A stretch of DNA of 42,709 nucleotides from IMG/VR virus record IMGVR_UViG_3300021433_000009, positions 1-42,709 of that record. The stretch is one strand, 5' to 3'. The notes below the pieces were generated by a model that made no database searches, was not told the origin of the DNA, and worked only from the letters and a program-made list of their open reading frames with translations. Positions 23,657 to 30,503 of the stretch are shown here, one piece after another (within the stretch, counting starts at the first letter, position 1; each line of letters starts with the position of its first letter). A program made the translations under genes and the position numbers. This DNA comes from a virus.

Positions 23657-23862
23657 TTCGGCTTAACCCACATCTCCCGGCACTGAGCCAACTTGTCTCG
23701 AAGATAATCCTCAATCTGGCACCCCGCCTTGAGCAGGAGTGGCAGGGCCTCATACCCCGCAAAGTAAAAGTTTCCGTCGTCGGGGTTGATGTAAAGCTCC
23801 AGGACCTTCACCCCTATCCGCATTTTGGCCAGTTCCTTGGGGTCTATGGTGACTTTGCTCAC
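23653..23862 (-). CDS. Hypothetical protein, 69 aa
   Basis: GTG start at 23862 overlaps the previous stop (GTGA) with GGGGAGGGG upstream. Contains VKVLELYINPDDGNFYFAGY and a helical end. No family recognised. Last gene of the second leftward block. Confidence 0.55.
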   Translation of the reverse strand: MSKVTIDPKELAKMRIGVKVLELYINPDDGNFYFAGYEALPLLLKAGCQIEDYLRDKLAQCREMWVKPN

Positions 23863-24254
23863 TTCCCCTCCCCTTTGGCTTTGGCGATAGCGGCCTGAGC
23901 ATCCATCCATACCTTGCTATTTCGACTAAACGCTACACCATCAAAATTAGGAAACCACTGCCCTTCAGGCTCGATATTGACTAAGTTTATGATTGTTTGG
24001 AGCGCTTCCAACAACTCCGGTGCGGCGGCGATAAGTCTTGCATTATCATCTTGTTCTCGAATGGCAGCAGATACCGAAGCCCGTTCACGATATGGAAATC
24101 CAACAGCTTGCTCGCAATCAATTCGTGACTTTTGATCCGATGAATGGCAATATGCATCTTGGTGCAGAATTTCCTTGTCATCAGTCACTACTTTGACACC
24201 AAAGGGCCACTTTTGCTTAAGTTCCAACTTCCAAGGTCCCTTTGTATAACTCAC
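23859..24254 (-). CDS. Phage protein with NARLIAAAPELLEAL motif, 131 aa
   Basis: Begins MSYTKGPWKLELKQ and contains EQDDNARLIAAAPELLEALQ, a motif shared by many phage early proteins of unknown function (the TPGPW...NARLIAAAPELLEAL group). ATGA overlap with the upstream gene. Family membership is fairly sure; the function is unknown in the family. Confidence 0.75.
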   Translation of the reverse strand: MSYTKGPWKLELKQKWPFGVKVVTDDKEILHQDAYCHSSDQKSRIDCEQAVGFPYRERASVSAAIREQDDNARLIAAAPELLEALQTIINLVNIEPEGQWFPNFDGVAFSRNSKVWMDAQAAIAKAKGEGK

Positions 24255-24481
24255 AAATGCCTCCTCAACTCCTTCGGCAACCCTTTAAGTCTGAATACGT
24301 TAACTACCACCTGCGCGGCCTTCTGGGGGCCAAGGTCCTGAATGGCCCTCCCTAACTCCATCCTCAACATCCTCTCGGTGATGTCCTTGACGGTCTGTGA
24401 TATCGCGTATGACCCCTGCTGAGGCCCTTGCGGGTCAATATGAGCCGACTTAGCCATTTCCACCACCTTAGGTCCAGTCAT
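24251..24481 (-). CDS. Hypothetical protein, 76 aa
   Basis: Helical, with ISQTVKDITERMLRMELGRA and a basic C-terminus. ATGA overlaps on both sides. No family recognised. Confidence 0.6.
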   Translation of the reverse strand: MTGPKVVEMAKSAHIDPQGPQQGSYAISQTVKDITERMLRMELGRAIQDLGPQKAAQVVVNVFRLKGLPKELRRHL

Positions 24482-24684
24482 CCCACCACCACCTTTCTAA
24501 GTCTAACCCTTCCATGCACTTTCACATCAAGAAGCAACGCCAATGACCGTACCGGCCCACAACCATGCTCCTCATGATGCAACGGTTTGTGTTGCGGGTC
24601 CTCCCAAACCTCCCACTCATGCAATGCCCTCGCAGGATGCCGGTGCACCCTCGGAAACACCTTCCGTAAAGCCTTAATAATCAC
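24478..24684 (-). CDS. Hypothetical basic His-rich protein, 68 aa
   Basis: GTG start at 24684 in a GTGA overlap with the small membrane gene. Contains VFPRVHRHPARALHEWEVWE and HHEEHGC; several His and one Cys could bind metal. A longer reading to 24789 would run over the membrane gene and looks like a shadow at its N-terminus. Confidence 0.5.
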   Translation of the reverse strand: MIIKALRKVFPRVHRHPARALHEWEVWEDPQHKPLHHEEHGCGPVRSLALLLDVKVHGRVRLRKVVVG

Positions 24685-24809
24685 AACCCCACCGCCCCCG
24701 TAATCAGCCTCGCAATCACATGGGCGATGATATAGGCCATCCCTATCGTTCCCGCCGCAATCAGGACCATCACCACAAAGGGACCCCAATTAATCGGCTC
24801 CCTGGACAT
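24681..24809 (-). CDS. Small membrane protein, 42 aa
   Basis: After MSREPINWG comes a long hydrophobic segment (PFVVMVLIAAGTIGMAYIIA), then HVIARLITGAVGL. GGAGG lies well placed before ATG 24809 (an in-frame ATG at 24812 is closer). Overlaps the upstream gene by 20 bases and ends in GTGA. Function unknown. Confidence 0.6.
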   Translation of the reverse strand: MSREPINWGPFVVMVLIAAGTIGMAYIIAHVIARLITGAVGL

Positions 24810-25005
24810 CATCCACCTCCAAAAGTTTCTTAACTCGCCTCCATGACCCCCGCTCCATCCTATTGACCGTATCAGCTACAAATTGGCACGCAGGGCACTG
24901 ACAAGGATCACCATTAGGTTGGCAATGATCGGAAAGCTCATCAGCTTCGTCAGGAGGCACATTCGCCTCTTGGTCCGCAATCCATTGATAAAGCTCATCC
25001 TGCAT
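24790..25005 (-). CDS. Small acidic Cys-containing protein, 71 aa
   Basis: Begins MQDELYQWIADQEANVPPDE; Cys residues in HCQPNGDPCQCPACQF suggest a zinc site. GGAGG lies 6 bases before the ATG. Function unknown. Confidence 0.6.
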   Translation of the reverse strand: MQDELYQWIADQEANVPPDEADELSDHCQPNGDPCQCPACQFVADTVNRMERGSWRRVKKLLEVDDVQGAD

Positions 25006-25210
25006 TGTAAGCCTCCAATCTTCCTAGAAACCACCGCACTTTGCGAATCTCATCAGCACTCAAACAACCATCCTCTTGACTCTCAAACAGGTCAATCTCA
25101 AGCTGTGCCGCATATCGTAAGTCATTGGTGGTTTGAGGGTTATCCAACGCCCCCACCAAACACGAAGGCATTAGCAACTTTGCCTGCGCCAAGCTCATTT
25201 GCTTAGGCAT
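24995..25210 (-). CDS. Hypothetical protein, 71 aa
   Basis: Start ATG 25210 with GGGAGGGAGGG just upstream; overlaps the next gene by 11 bases. Helical and acidic (YAAQLEIDLFESQEDGCLSA). No family recognised. Confidence 0.55.
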   Translation of the reverse strand: MPKQMSLAQAKLLMPSCLVGALDNPQTTNDLRYAAQLEIDLFESQEDGCLSADEIRKVRWFLGRLEAYNAG

Positions 25211-25388
25211 CCCTCCCTCCCTTTCCTGCAATCCTCATTCTCTCAATATACCGCGCTTCGGCAGCCTTTAACGCTCGAATAACCGCATGTATTTGATTCG
25301 AGGCAGCCTGAAGACCATAACTCGATTCAAAGAATCGCGCGGCCAGTTCGTCAATCGCTTTTGTATCATCCCCACTGAATTGGTACAT
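25203..25388 (-). CDS. Hypothetical protein, 61 aa
   Basis: First gene of the second leftward block, with GGAGG 6 bases before the ATG. All-helical pattern (DELAARFFESSYGLQAASNQ). No family recognised. Confidence 0.6.
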   Translation of the reverse strand: MYQFSGDDTKAIDELAARFFESSYGLQAASNQIHAVIRALKAAEARYIERMRIAGKGGRDA

Positions 25389-25408
25389 GGTGTACCTCCA
25401 TGTGAGGG

Positions 25409-25437
25409 ATTTTCCGATATCCTCCTAATCTTGGCAA
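25409..25437 (-). promoter_or_regulatory. Leftward promoter P3 (TTGCCA-N17-GAAAAT)
   Basis: Minus strand TTGCCA (25437-25432), 17-bp spacer, GAAAAT (25414-25409). It shares AGGATATCGGAAAAT exactly with P2 at 22023. Divergent from the rightward promoter at 25476. Confidence 0.65.
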
Positions 25438-25475
25438 TGGTACTAGTGGTCATTTGTTTGGCCCTCAAATTGCCC

Positions 25476-25504
25476 TTGACAACCATCGTGCCTCTGTGTA
25501 TCAT
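25476..25504 (+). promoter_or_regulatory. Rightward promoter (TTGACA-N17-TATCAT)
   Basis: TTGACA (25476-25481), 17-bp spacer, TATCAT (25499-25504): near-consensus. The next ATG (25514) begins 10 bases after the -10 box, with no Shine-Dalgarno, so the mRNA would be almost leaderless. Confidence 0.7.
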
Positions 25505-25513
25505 CTGAACGCT

Positions 25514-25825
25514 ATGGGATTGATAGATTTTCCATCGCCAGTTTCTTGGTATGAATCAGCCAAAAATGCTGGCCTCGAACGCCAAGCAGCAAACTCCTTC
25601 GTCAGCGCAATGTATAGCTCCTGGATTTCCTTCGTCTGGCGCAGCGGCAGCAGCAAGTGGGCACAATACATTGGCGAAGGTAAGGCCATGCAGGACGCGG
25701 CGACAGCGATGTACCTGACCTTACAGAAATTAGAAACAAAAGGATTCCTGACCCTCACGGTTCCGCAAGATATGCTTCAAGCCAATAACTTGGCCAACTT
25801 TGAAACTACGGAGATGACAAAATGA
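25514..25825 (+). CDS. Hypothetical protein, 103 aa, leaderless candidate
   Basis: ATG 25514 is chosen over the upstream start at 25454, which lies before the promoter. The sequence starts MGLIDFPSPVSWYESAKNAG and is helical, with WISFVWRSGSSKWAQYIGEG. No Shine-Dalgarno. Ends in ATGA with the next gene. First gene of the long rightward block. Confidence 0.6.
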   Translation: MGLIDFPSPVSWYESAKNAGLERQAANSFVSAMYSSWISFVWRSGSSKWAQYIGEGKAMQDAATAMYLTLQKLETKGFLTLTVPQDMLQANNLANFETTEMTK

Positions 25826-26139
25826 GCGTTGTATCAATCGAATCCGGCATCATCGCAGCAGCAAAGAAAATCAAGGCAGGTTTCGAGGCGGCTGGTGAGG
25901 ACGCCCTCAAGCTCGCGGGATTTCTTCAAACGAATCAAGCCGAGATTATGGGCCTTGCTACTCTCGCAGGTTCAAAAACTTCCAACGTCGTGACCACCGG
26001 CCAAACAGTGCTTGGCGCAGTTATCACCGCCGTGAAGGGTGCGGGCGATGCGGCCTCAGCGAATGGTTTGAGTGTGTCGCTTGACGCCACCGTGATTGCT
26101 GCTGTTAAGGCGGTCATCAAGGACCTGGAGGCCCTATGA
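25822..26139 (+). CDS. Ala-rich helical protein, 105 aa
   Basis: Ala/Gly/Val-rich and amphipathic (VLGAVITAVKGAGDAASANG, DATVIAAVKAVIKDLEAL). It could associate with membranes or with the next, membrane-spanning protein, as holin partners do; this is inference. ATGA overlaps on both sides. Confidence 0.6.
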   Translation: MSVVSIESGIIAAAKKIKAGFEAAGEDALKLAGFLQTNQAEIMGLATLAGSKTSNVVTTGQTVLGAVITAVKGAGDAASANGLSVSLDATVIAAVKAVIKDLEAL

Positions 26140-26411
26140 CCACCGTAGGACCTGATGGAAAGATTTCAACCGCACCACCAGCCCTCACCCCAGCCCAACA
26201 AATCGCCCCACCTGCTCCAGTGGCGGCTAAAGCGAGTGTTGCTATCAGCAAAGTAACCCACGCGGTGGCAGGTATCTTTGCGGCTCTCGCAGCCTTTGCC
26301 CTCACCCCCGCAGGCGAGGCCATCATCAAACAATACCCCCACCTTGCGGTTATCGCCGTGTTGCTACCCACTCTCGCAGGTCTCTACAAATCCCCTGGGG
26401 CGGATGCCTAG
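26136..26411 (+). CDS. Two-helix membrane protein, holin candidate, 91 aa
   Basis: A Pro/Ala-rich N-terminus is followed by two hydrophobic segments, about residues 41-60 (THAVAGIFAALAAFALTPAG) and 70-84 (LAVIAVLLPTLAGLY), with a short polar end. Size and topology fit class II holins. The endolysin is encoded far away on the minus strand, so the pairing is tentative. Confidence 0.5.
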   Translation: MTTVGPDGKISTAPPALTPAQQIAPPAPVAAKASVAISKVTHAVAGIFAALAAFALTPAGEAIIKQYPHLAVIAVLLPTLAGLYKSPGADA

Positions 26412-26543
26412 ATGGCAAGGAAGATTAAAATCGGTGTGTATCTAGATGCCAAGACTCGCCGTCTATGTAAGAAAGCTGGTGAAGAACTGGCTATTTTATT
26501 TCAGCGTCGCATCAAGAAACTTGCCAAAGCGAGAACGAAATGA
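26412..26543 (+). CDS. Small basic protein, 43 aa
   Basis: MARKIKIGVYLDAKTRRLCK and a Lys/Arg-rich helix. It starts right after the previous stop (TAG then ATG) and ends in ATGA. Likely nucleic-acid binding by charge; function unknown. Confidence 0.6.
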   Translation: MARKIKIGVYLDAKTRRLCKKAGEELAILFQRRIKKLAKARTK

Positions 26544-26641
26544 CCTTTGACGCCTCAGGTGGGTTTGACGACACATTAGACCACTTCCTCGAATGGCTTT
26601 TTGGCATCTGGACAATCGCGCATTCGGGTGACGAAGACTAA
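26540..26641 (+). CDS. Small acidic protein, 33 aa
   Basis: MTFDASGGFDDTLDHFLEWL and an amphipathic end. ATGA at the start, TAATG at the end. Coupling is the main support. Confidence 0.45.
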   Translation: MTFDASGGFDDTLDHFLEWLFGIWTIAHSGDED

Positions 26642-26748
26642 TGGACCCCCTCGCCGCCTTCGGCCTTGGCATCCTTGTTGGCGGGGGGATGGTTCTCTCG
26701 ATACTAATCGTATTGCGCGTCATCGGTATCCTGGAGGTAGGTGAATGA
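26641..26748 (+). CDS. Small membrane protein, 35 aa
   Basis: MDPLAAFGLGILVGGGMVLS and ILIVLRVIGILEVGE form one long glycine-containing membrane helix. TAATG start and ATGA end. Function unknown. Confidence 0.55.
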   Translation: MDPLAAFGLGILVGGGMVLSILIVLRVIGILEVGE

Positions 26749-26951
26749 CCACAAACTTCATCAACAGCGGTATTCGCTACTCCCTCATCACCATTCCCAA
26801 GGGCATCGAAAAGGGTGACCCAATCATCCTCTCCGACCCCACCCTCGTCAACCCCCGGATGCGCCGAGTGATCTACGGCCTTGCGGAACGACATGAACCT
26901 AAAGGTTTCGTTCCCCCAACCAAAAACAACCTAAAGGTTCACCCTAAATAA
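26745..26951 (+). CDS. Hypothetical protein, 68 aa
   Basis: MTTNFINSGIRYSLITIPKG followed by a basic Pro-rich end. ATGA overlap with the previous gene. No family recognised. Last gene before the promoter at 26957. Confidence 0.6.
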   Translation: MTTNFINSGIRYSLITIPKGIEKGDPIILSDPTLVNPRMRRVIYGLAERHEPKGFVPPTKNNLKVHPK

Positions 26952-26956
26952 ATCCC

Positions 26957-26985
26957 TTGACAAGTTTCTGGGGGTATGGCATAAC
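26957..26985 (+). promoter_or_regulatory. Rightward promoter before the packaging genes (TTGACA-N17-CATAAC)
   Basis: TTGACA (26957-26962), 17-bp spacer with GGTATGG at its end, CATAAC (26980-26985). An ATG at 26992 follows after 6 bases, again without a Shine-Dalgarno. Candidate promoter for the terminase and head genes. Confidence 0.6.
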
Positions 26986-26991
26986 AATTGC

Positions 26992-27081
26992 ATGGGCCGC
27001 CTCTCCATGACCTGTCCAAACCGAGAACCCTCCTACCCCTCACACAGCATGTGCATAGCGGCCCAAATGACTTATGAGTGA
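26992..27081 (+). CDS. Leaderless 29-aa ORF candidate
   Basis: Reads MGRLSMTCPNREPSYPSHSM and ends in an 8-base overlap with the next gene. The ATG falls 7 bases after the -10 box, where transcription should begin. Protein quality is uncertain; it may serve to bring ribosomes to the next gene. Confidence 0.35.
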   Translation: MGRLSMTCPNREPSYPSHSMCIAAQMTYE

Positions 27082-27244
27082 AACTAACTCAAACCCCACC
27101 CCACGCCAAGGGTTAGAGGCGTCTGACAACAATACAACTGTGTACCGTTGGTGGTTATATGATACCAATGGCAACTGGATTGGTATCGAAGATTCCTGCA
27201 TCATGACCTACGAAGAGTTCAACCGCCTGTATCCGCGTGTCTAA
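27074..27244 (+). CDS. Hypothetical protein, 56 aa
   Basis: A polar Asn-rich start is followed by VYRWWLYDTNGNWIGIEDSC, beta-like. Overlaps the next gene by 8 bases (GTG start). No family recognised. Confidence 0.6.
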   Translation: MSETNSNPTPRQGLEASDNNTTVYRWWLYDTNGNWIGIEDSCIMTYEEFNRLYPRV

Positions 27245-27440
27245 GAAAATAGAAGTCCTAATCCCAGGTCACAGCAGCTATTACGTAAACGTTGAGGAAG
27301 CCAAGCGTCTTACTGCCTCCAACCAAGCCATTTGGCAAGGTGCGCGGCGATTGGTTAGGTCAGCCGATGTGTCAAAACGCGGCCTCTGGGAAAAGCGCCA
27401 ATCAGGTCCAGCAGGACCAATGGTACTCCAACTCACATGA
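27237..27440 (+). CDS. Hypothetical protein, 67 aa
   Basis: GTG start inside the previous gene. VLIPGHSSYYVNVEEAKRLT then a basic helix (QGARRLVRSADVSKRG). Ends in ATGA. No family recognised. Confidence 0.6.
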   Translation: MSKKIEVLIPGHSSYYVNVEEAKRLTASNQAIWQGARRLVRSADVSKRGLWEKRQSGPAGPMVLQLT

Positions 27441-27562
27441 GCGCCTTCGACCTAATCAGCGTAGTGCTTCGCCTGGTAGAGGTAGGCAGCCTATTTGTCA
27501 CCAGCCTATCCGTACTAGCCATCGCCTACATGCTTTACAAGGACGGTAAGGAGGGCCGCTAA
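27437..27562 (+). CDS. Small membrane protein, 41 aa
   Basis: MSAFDLISVVLRLVEVGSLF then VTSLSVLAIAYMLYKDG: one membrane helix with a charged C-terminus. Its end encodes the AAGGAGG ribosome site of the terminase gene. Function unknown. Confidence 0.6.
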   Translation: MSAFDLISVVLRLVEVGSLFVTSLSVLAIAYMLYKDGKEGR

Positions 27563-27563
27563 C

Positions 27564-28001
27564 TTGGACCCGCTGAGCCGTGACCGTTCCAACTCTATCA
27601 GTGACAAATCACTGGCAAATCTTCGACCTTGGAAGCCTGGAGAATCTGGTAATCGCGCAGGCCGACCACGTAAAATGGTCGTTACAGAGATATTTGAGGA
27701 AATCTTGCAAAACCCTGACATGCGCGAGGCCGTGAAGGGGCAGATAGTTAGTACTATAACCTCTCGTGGCATGGCTGGCGTATTGCTACTGCGCGAGATG
27801 GCTGAGCGCACAGAAGGTAAGGTCACGCAAGGCATCGAGCTTAGCGGCACCATCAGCACCATGACCGACGAGCAAGTTGATGAGCGACTGACGAAGTTGC
27901 TAGACCTTGACCTCAAACAACACGAGAATAGTGTAATCGACGTACAACCCACGCAAGATTCAACGCATGAACCTGAACGAGATACGCTCCCAACTAAGTG
28001 A
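27564..28001 (+). CDS. Small terminase-like protein (DUF5681-type N-terminus), 145 aa
   Basis: NLRPWKPGESGNRAGRPRK is the DUF5681 signature found in phage small terminase-like proteins that recognise DNA for packaging. The rest is helical and acidic. TTG start, supported by AAGGAGG 9 bases upstream. It overlaps the large terminase by 35 bases, the usual small/large pairing. Confidence 0.75.
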   Translation: MDPLSRDRSNSISDKSLANLRPWKPGESGNRAGRPRKMVVTEIFEEILQNPDMREAVKGQIVSTITSRGMAGVLLLREMAERTEGKVTQGIELSGTISTMTDEQVDERLTKLLDLDLKQHENSVIDVQPTQDSTHEPERDTLPTK

Positions 28002-29451
28002 CCCCGCTCGACTCATGCGTCTCTCGCGTGAGCAGAAGGAAGAGTTGATTGCGCTGGTGGAGCGTAAGCAGCAGATTGCTTCGCGCACAAAGATCAGGAC
28101 ATACTACCCCGAAGTCGGCCCCCTCGCCCGTGACAAATACACCAAACACATGGAATTCTTTGAGGCTGGTCAAAAGCATCGCGAAAGGTTGATGCTCGCA
28201 GCCAACCGCGTGGGCAAAACCGAAGGAGTTGGTGGATATGAAATGGCTTTACACCTTACTGGACAATATCCCTCATGGTGGAAAGGTCGTAGGTTTAATC
28301 ATGCTATTAAGGCATGGGCGGCTGGAGACACAGGTAAGACGGTACGAGAAATTCTCCAAAGCAAGCTTCTGGGACCAGTGGGGTCGTGGGGAACAGGCCT
28401 TATTCCTGGAGACTCGATTAGCCGAATTGTACGCGGAACAGGAGGAGTTGCGGATACAGTCGAGATTGTATACGTAAGGCATGTGAGTGGTCAGGATTCG
28501 ATGCTTATCTTCAAATCCTACGACCAGCGCCGCGAAGCGTTCCAAGGAACTGAGCAAGACGTAATCTGGCTTGACGAAGAGCCATCCCTCGAAATCTACG
28601 TCGAATGCCTGATGCGTACGATGACCAACAATGGGATGCTGATGCTAACCTTCACCCCGTTGTATGGCATGAGCGAGGTGGTGCTCCAGTTCTTGCCGGA
28701 CGGTCAACTTCCAAAGGATACTAACGACATTGCCGGACGGTACATTGTGATGGCGACGTGGGACGACGCCCCGCACCTATCGAAGGAGGCAAAGGATGAA
28801 CTGTGGCGATCACTACCCCCTTTCCAGCGTGACGCCAGAAGTAAGGGAATCCCTCAGCTTGGCGCTGGAGCAATATATCCAGTTCCGGAGTCTGATCTCC
28901 TTGTTGCACCCTTCGCTATCCCGCTACATTGGCCCCGTGGATATGGAATGGACATTGGGTGGAACAACACTGCGGCTGTGTGGGGAGCGTTAGATCGTGA
29001 ACATGACATCCTGTATCTCGACTCGGAGTATAAACGTGGACAAGCTGAGCCAAGTATTCACACTGCTGCAATCAAAGCGCGTGGCGATTGGGTGCCGGGA
29101 TTTATCGACCCAGCGAGTCGTGGGCGTTCGCAAAAAGACGGCAGTCAACTCCTAAATGACTATAAGCAGTTGGGATTGCAACTCCAACTCGCAGACAATG
29201 GCGTGGAGTCGGGATTGTATGCGGTGTGGAACAGGATGAGCACTGGCAGGTTGAAAGTATTCAGGTCAATGCAGCAATGGCTAGCAGAGTTTAGGTTGTA
29301 TCGCCGTGACGAGAAGGGCCGAGTTGTCAAGGACAACGACCACCTTATGGACTGCACCCGTTACCTGGAGTCACGACTTGCGCGAATGGTGGTCAAGCCC
29401 CCAACCCGTCAGGGTGTGCAATACGAAAAACCGGTGAGTGCGTGGTCATAA
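27967..29451 (+). CDS. terL: Terminase large subunit, 494 aa
   Basis: The packaging motor ATPase and nuclease. Walker A AANRVGKT (78-85, Lys84), Walker B DVIWLDEEP (Asp202, catalytic Glu203), coupling motif LTFTPLYG, and a C-terminal RNase-H-like nuclease with YGMDIGWNN and later Asp residues (FIDPASRGRSQ, DNDHLMDC). Length is normal. Overlaps the small subunit and the next gene (GTG inside its last codons). Confidence 0.92.
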   Translation: MNLNEIRSQLSDPARLMRLSREQKEELIALVERKQQIASRTKIRTYYPEVGPLARDKYTKHMEFFEAGQKHRERLMLAANRVGKTEGVGGYEMALHLTGQYPSWWKGRRFNHAIKAWAAGDTGKTVREILQSKLLGPVGSWGTGLIPGDSISRIVRGTGGVADTVEIVYVRHVSGQDSMLIFKSYDQRREAFQGTEQDVIWLDEEPSLEIYVECLMRTMTNNGMLMLTFTPLYGMSEVVLQFLPDGQLPKDTNDIAGRYIVMATWDDAPHLSKEAKDELWRSLPPFQRDARSKGIPQLGAGAIYPVPESDLLVAPFAIPLHWPRGYGMDIGWNNTAAVWGALDREHDILYLDSEYKRGQAEPSIHTAAIKARGDWVPGFIDPASRGRSQKDGSQLLNDYKQLGLQLQLADNGVESGLYAVWNRMSTGRLKVFRSMQQWLAEFRLYRRDEKGRVVKDNDHLMDCTRYLESRLARMVVKPPTRQGVQYEKPVSAWS

Positions 29452-29702
29452 AAGAAAAACGATATTTGACATTCTCCATTTATTTGAATGGCTATAGTTT
29501 TACACTTCAGTTTCAAGCGTTTGACCCAGTCAGGATGATGCAATATGTTTATGGCTTTGAAATCCGTAAGAACAACCAACCTTGGCGTTGGGCCAAGATT
29601 TATAAGGGCGATTATGGCTTGATGTATACCGAAGGCAGGCGAGGTAAGGAAGTCGTTGGCTGGAGATTGCGCGGACCTTTTGAGTTCATCGCCATAACAT
29701 GA
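29442..29702 (+). CDS. Hypothetical protein, 86 aa
   Basis: GTG start overlapping the terminase end. Aromatic, beta-rich (YLTFSIYLNGYSFTLQFQAF, QPWRWAKIYKGDYGLMYTEG). ATGA with the next gene. No family recognised. Confidence 0.55.
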   Translation: MVIKEKRYLTFSIYLNGYSFTLQFQAFDPVRMMQYVYGFEIRKNNQPWRWAKIYKGDYGLMYTEGRRGKEVVGWRLRGPFEFIAIT

Positions 29703-29830
29703 ACATCGAACGCTGGCAGCAAAAGAACCCGCCGATGGTGCAGGACAGCGACAGCACCAAGTTGCTACGCGCTACTGTCTACAAGTTCGACAAAAATGGC
29801 AAGGTCATGAAGGTGGTGAAGCGTGGTTAA
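29699..29830 (+). CDS. Small basic protein, 43 aa
   Basis: MNIERWQQKNPPMVQDSDST then a basic stretch (KFDKNGKVMKVVKRG). ATGA start; overlaps the next GTG by 8 bases. Function unknown. Confidence 0.5.
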   Translation: MNIERWQQKNPPMVQDSDSTKLLRATVYKFDKNGKVMKVVKRG

Positions 29831-30062
29831 GGGGTTGGTGCTGGCGCTCACCTTGTTGGGCCTATCAAGCATCGCAAAGGCCGATGTCCCCAACGGTGCG
29901 GCTTGCACGGTTAATGACTATTACATATGGGTCTACCTTGAAACAGGTGAAGGAATCTTTCCTGACTGCTCGTCGCCAGAATTCACCGGCCAAGCGAATG
30001 ACTATTGGCTTGCCGAATACTACTACCCAAACGATGAGTACGGCCAGCCGGTGGAGTATTAG
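29823..30062 (+). CDS. Small exported protein, 79 aa
   Basis: GTG start. MVKGLVLALTLLGLSSIAKA is a Sec signal peptide with cleavage before DVPNG. The mature part (about 59 residues) is acidic and Tyr-rich, with two Cys (AACTVND, PDCSSPEF) that could pair in the periplasm. No family recognised. An exported protein between packaging and head genes is unusual. Confidence 0.6.
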   Translation: MVKGLVLALTLLGLSSIAKADVPNGAACTVNDYYIWVYLETGEGIFPDCSSPEFTGQANDYWLAEYYYPNDEYGQPVEY

Positions 30063-30188
30063 GTGGAGCGTACAGGTTCGCGTCCTCCACAGTTCTCGGT
30101 TAAGCGAATGGTGGCGAAAGGTCGAACACATTCGGTTGCTGCCAAGCCTGACCGTGTGCCGAGTGAAGCGCGAAGGGGAAGGTTGTAA
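30063..30188 (+). CDS. Small basic protein, 41 aa
   Basis: GTG directly after the previous TAG. Reads MERTGSRPPQFSVKRMVAKG and ends in SEARRGRL; strongly basic. Its end supplies the AAGG ribosome site of the next gene. Confidence 0.4.
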   Translation: MERTGSRPPQFSVKRMVAKGRTHSVAAKPDRVPSEARRGRL

Positions 30189-30503
30189 GTGCCTAAGTGG
30201 CAGACGAGGTATGAAAAGCATAACCATGTGGGTGATTCTTTCACCGACATCAACGGCGGTCATCCAACAAGAGGTGCACAGATGAGCGATGTACAGACTG
30301 GCGGGGTGTTGACGGCGGCGAAGCGTAAGAAGATTCCTACATCGAAGTTTGGTCTCCCAGGTTCACGGAAGTACCCGATGCCAGACCGAAGTCACGCAGC
30401 CAACGCGAAAGCCCGCGCAACACAGATGGTCAAGGCTGGCAAGCTGTCTTCGGCATCGAAAGCCAAGATTGACGCGAAGGCTAATAGAATCCTTCATGGC
30501 TGA
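30189..30503 (+). CDS. Phage protein with FGLPGSRKYPMPDRSHAANA motif, 104 aa
   Basis: KKIPTSKFGLPGSRKYPMPD then HAANAKARATQMVKAGKLS matches a small conserved phage/bacterial family of unknown function (Ser/Lys/Ala-rich, often near portal genes). GTG start at 30189 after AAGGGGAAGG; an internal ATG at 30282 is an alternative. Confidence 0.7.
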   Translation: MPKWQTRYEKHNHVGDSFTDINGGHPTRGAQMSDVQTGGVLTAAKRKKIPTSKFGLPGSRKYPMPDRSHAANAKARATQMVKAGKLSSASKAKIDAKANRILHG

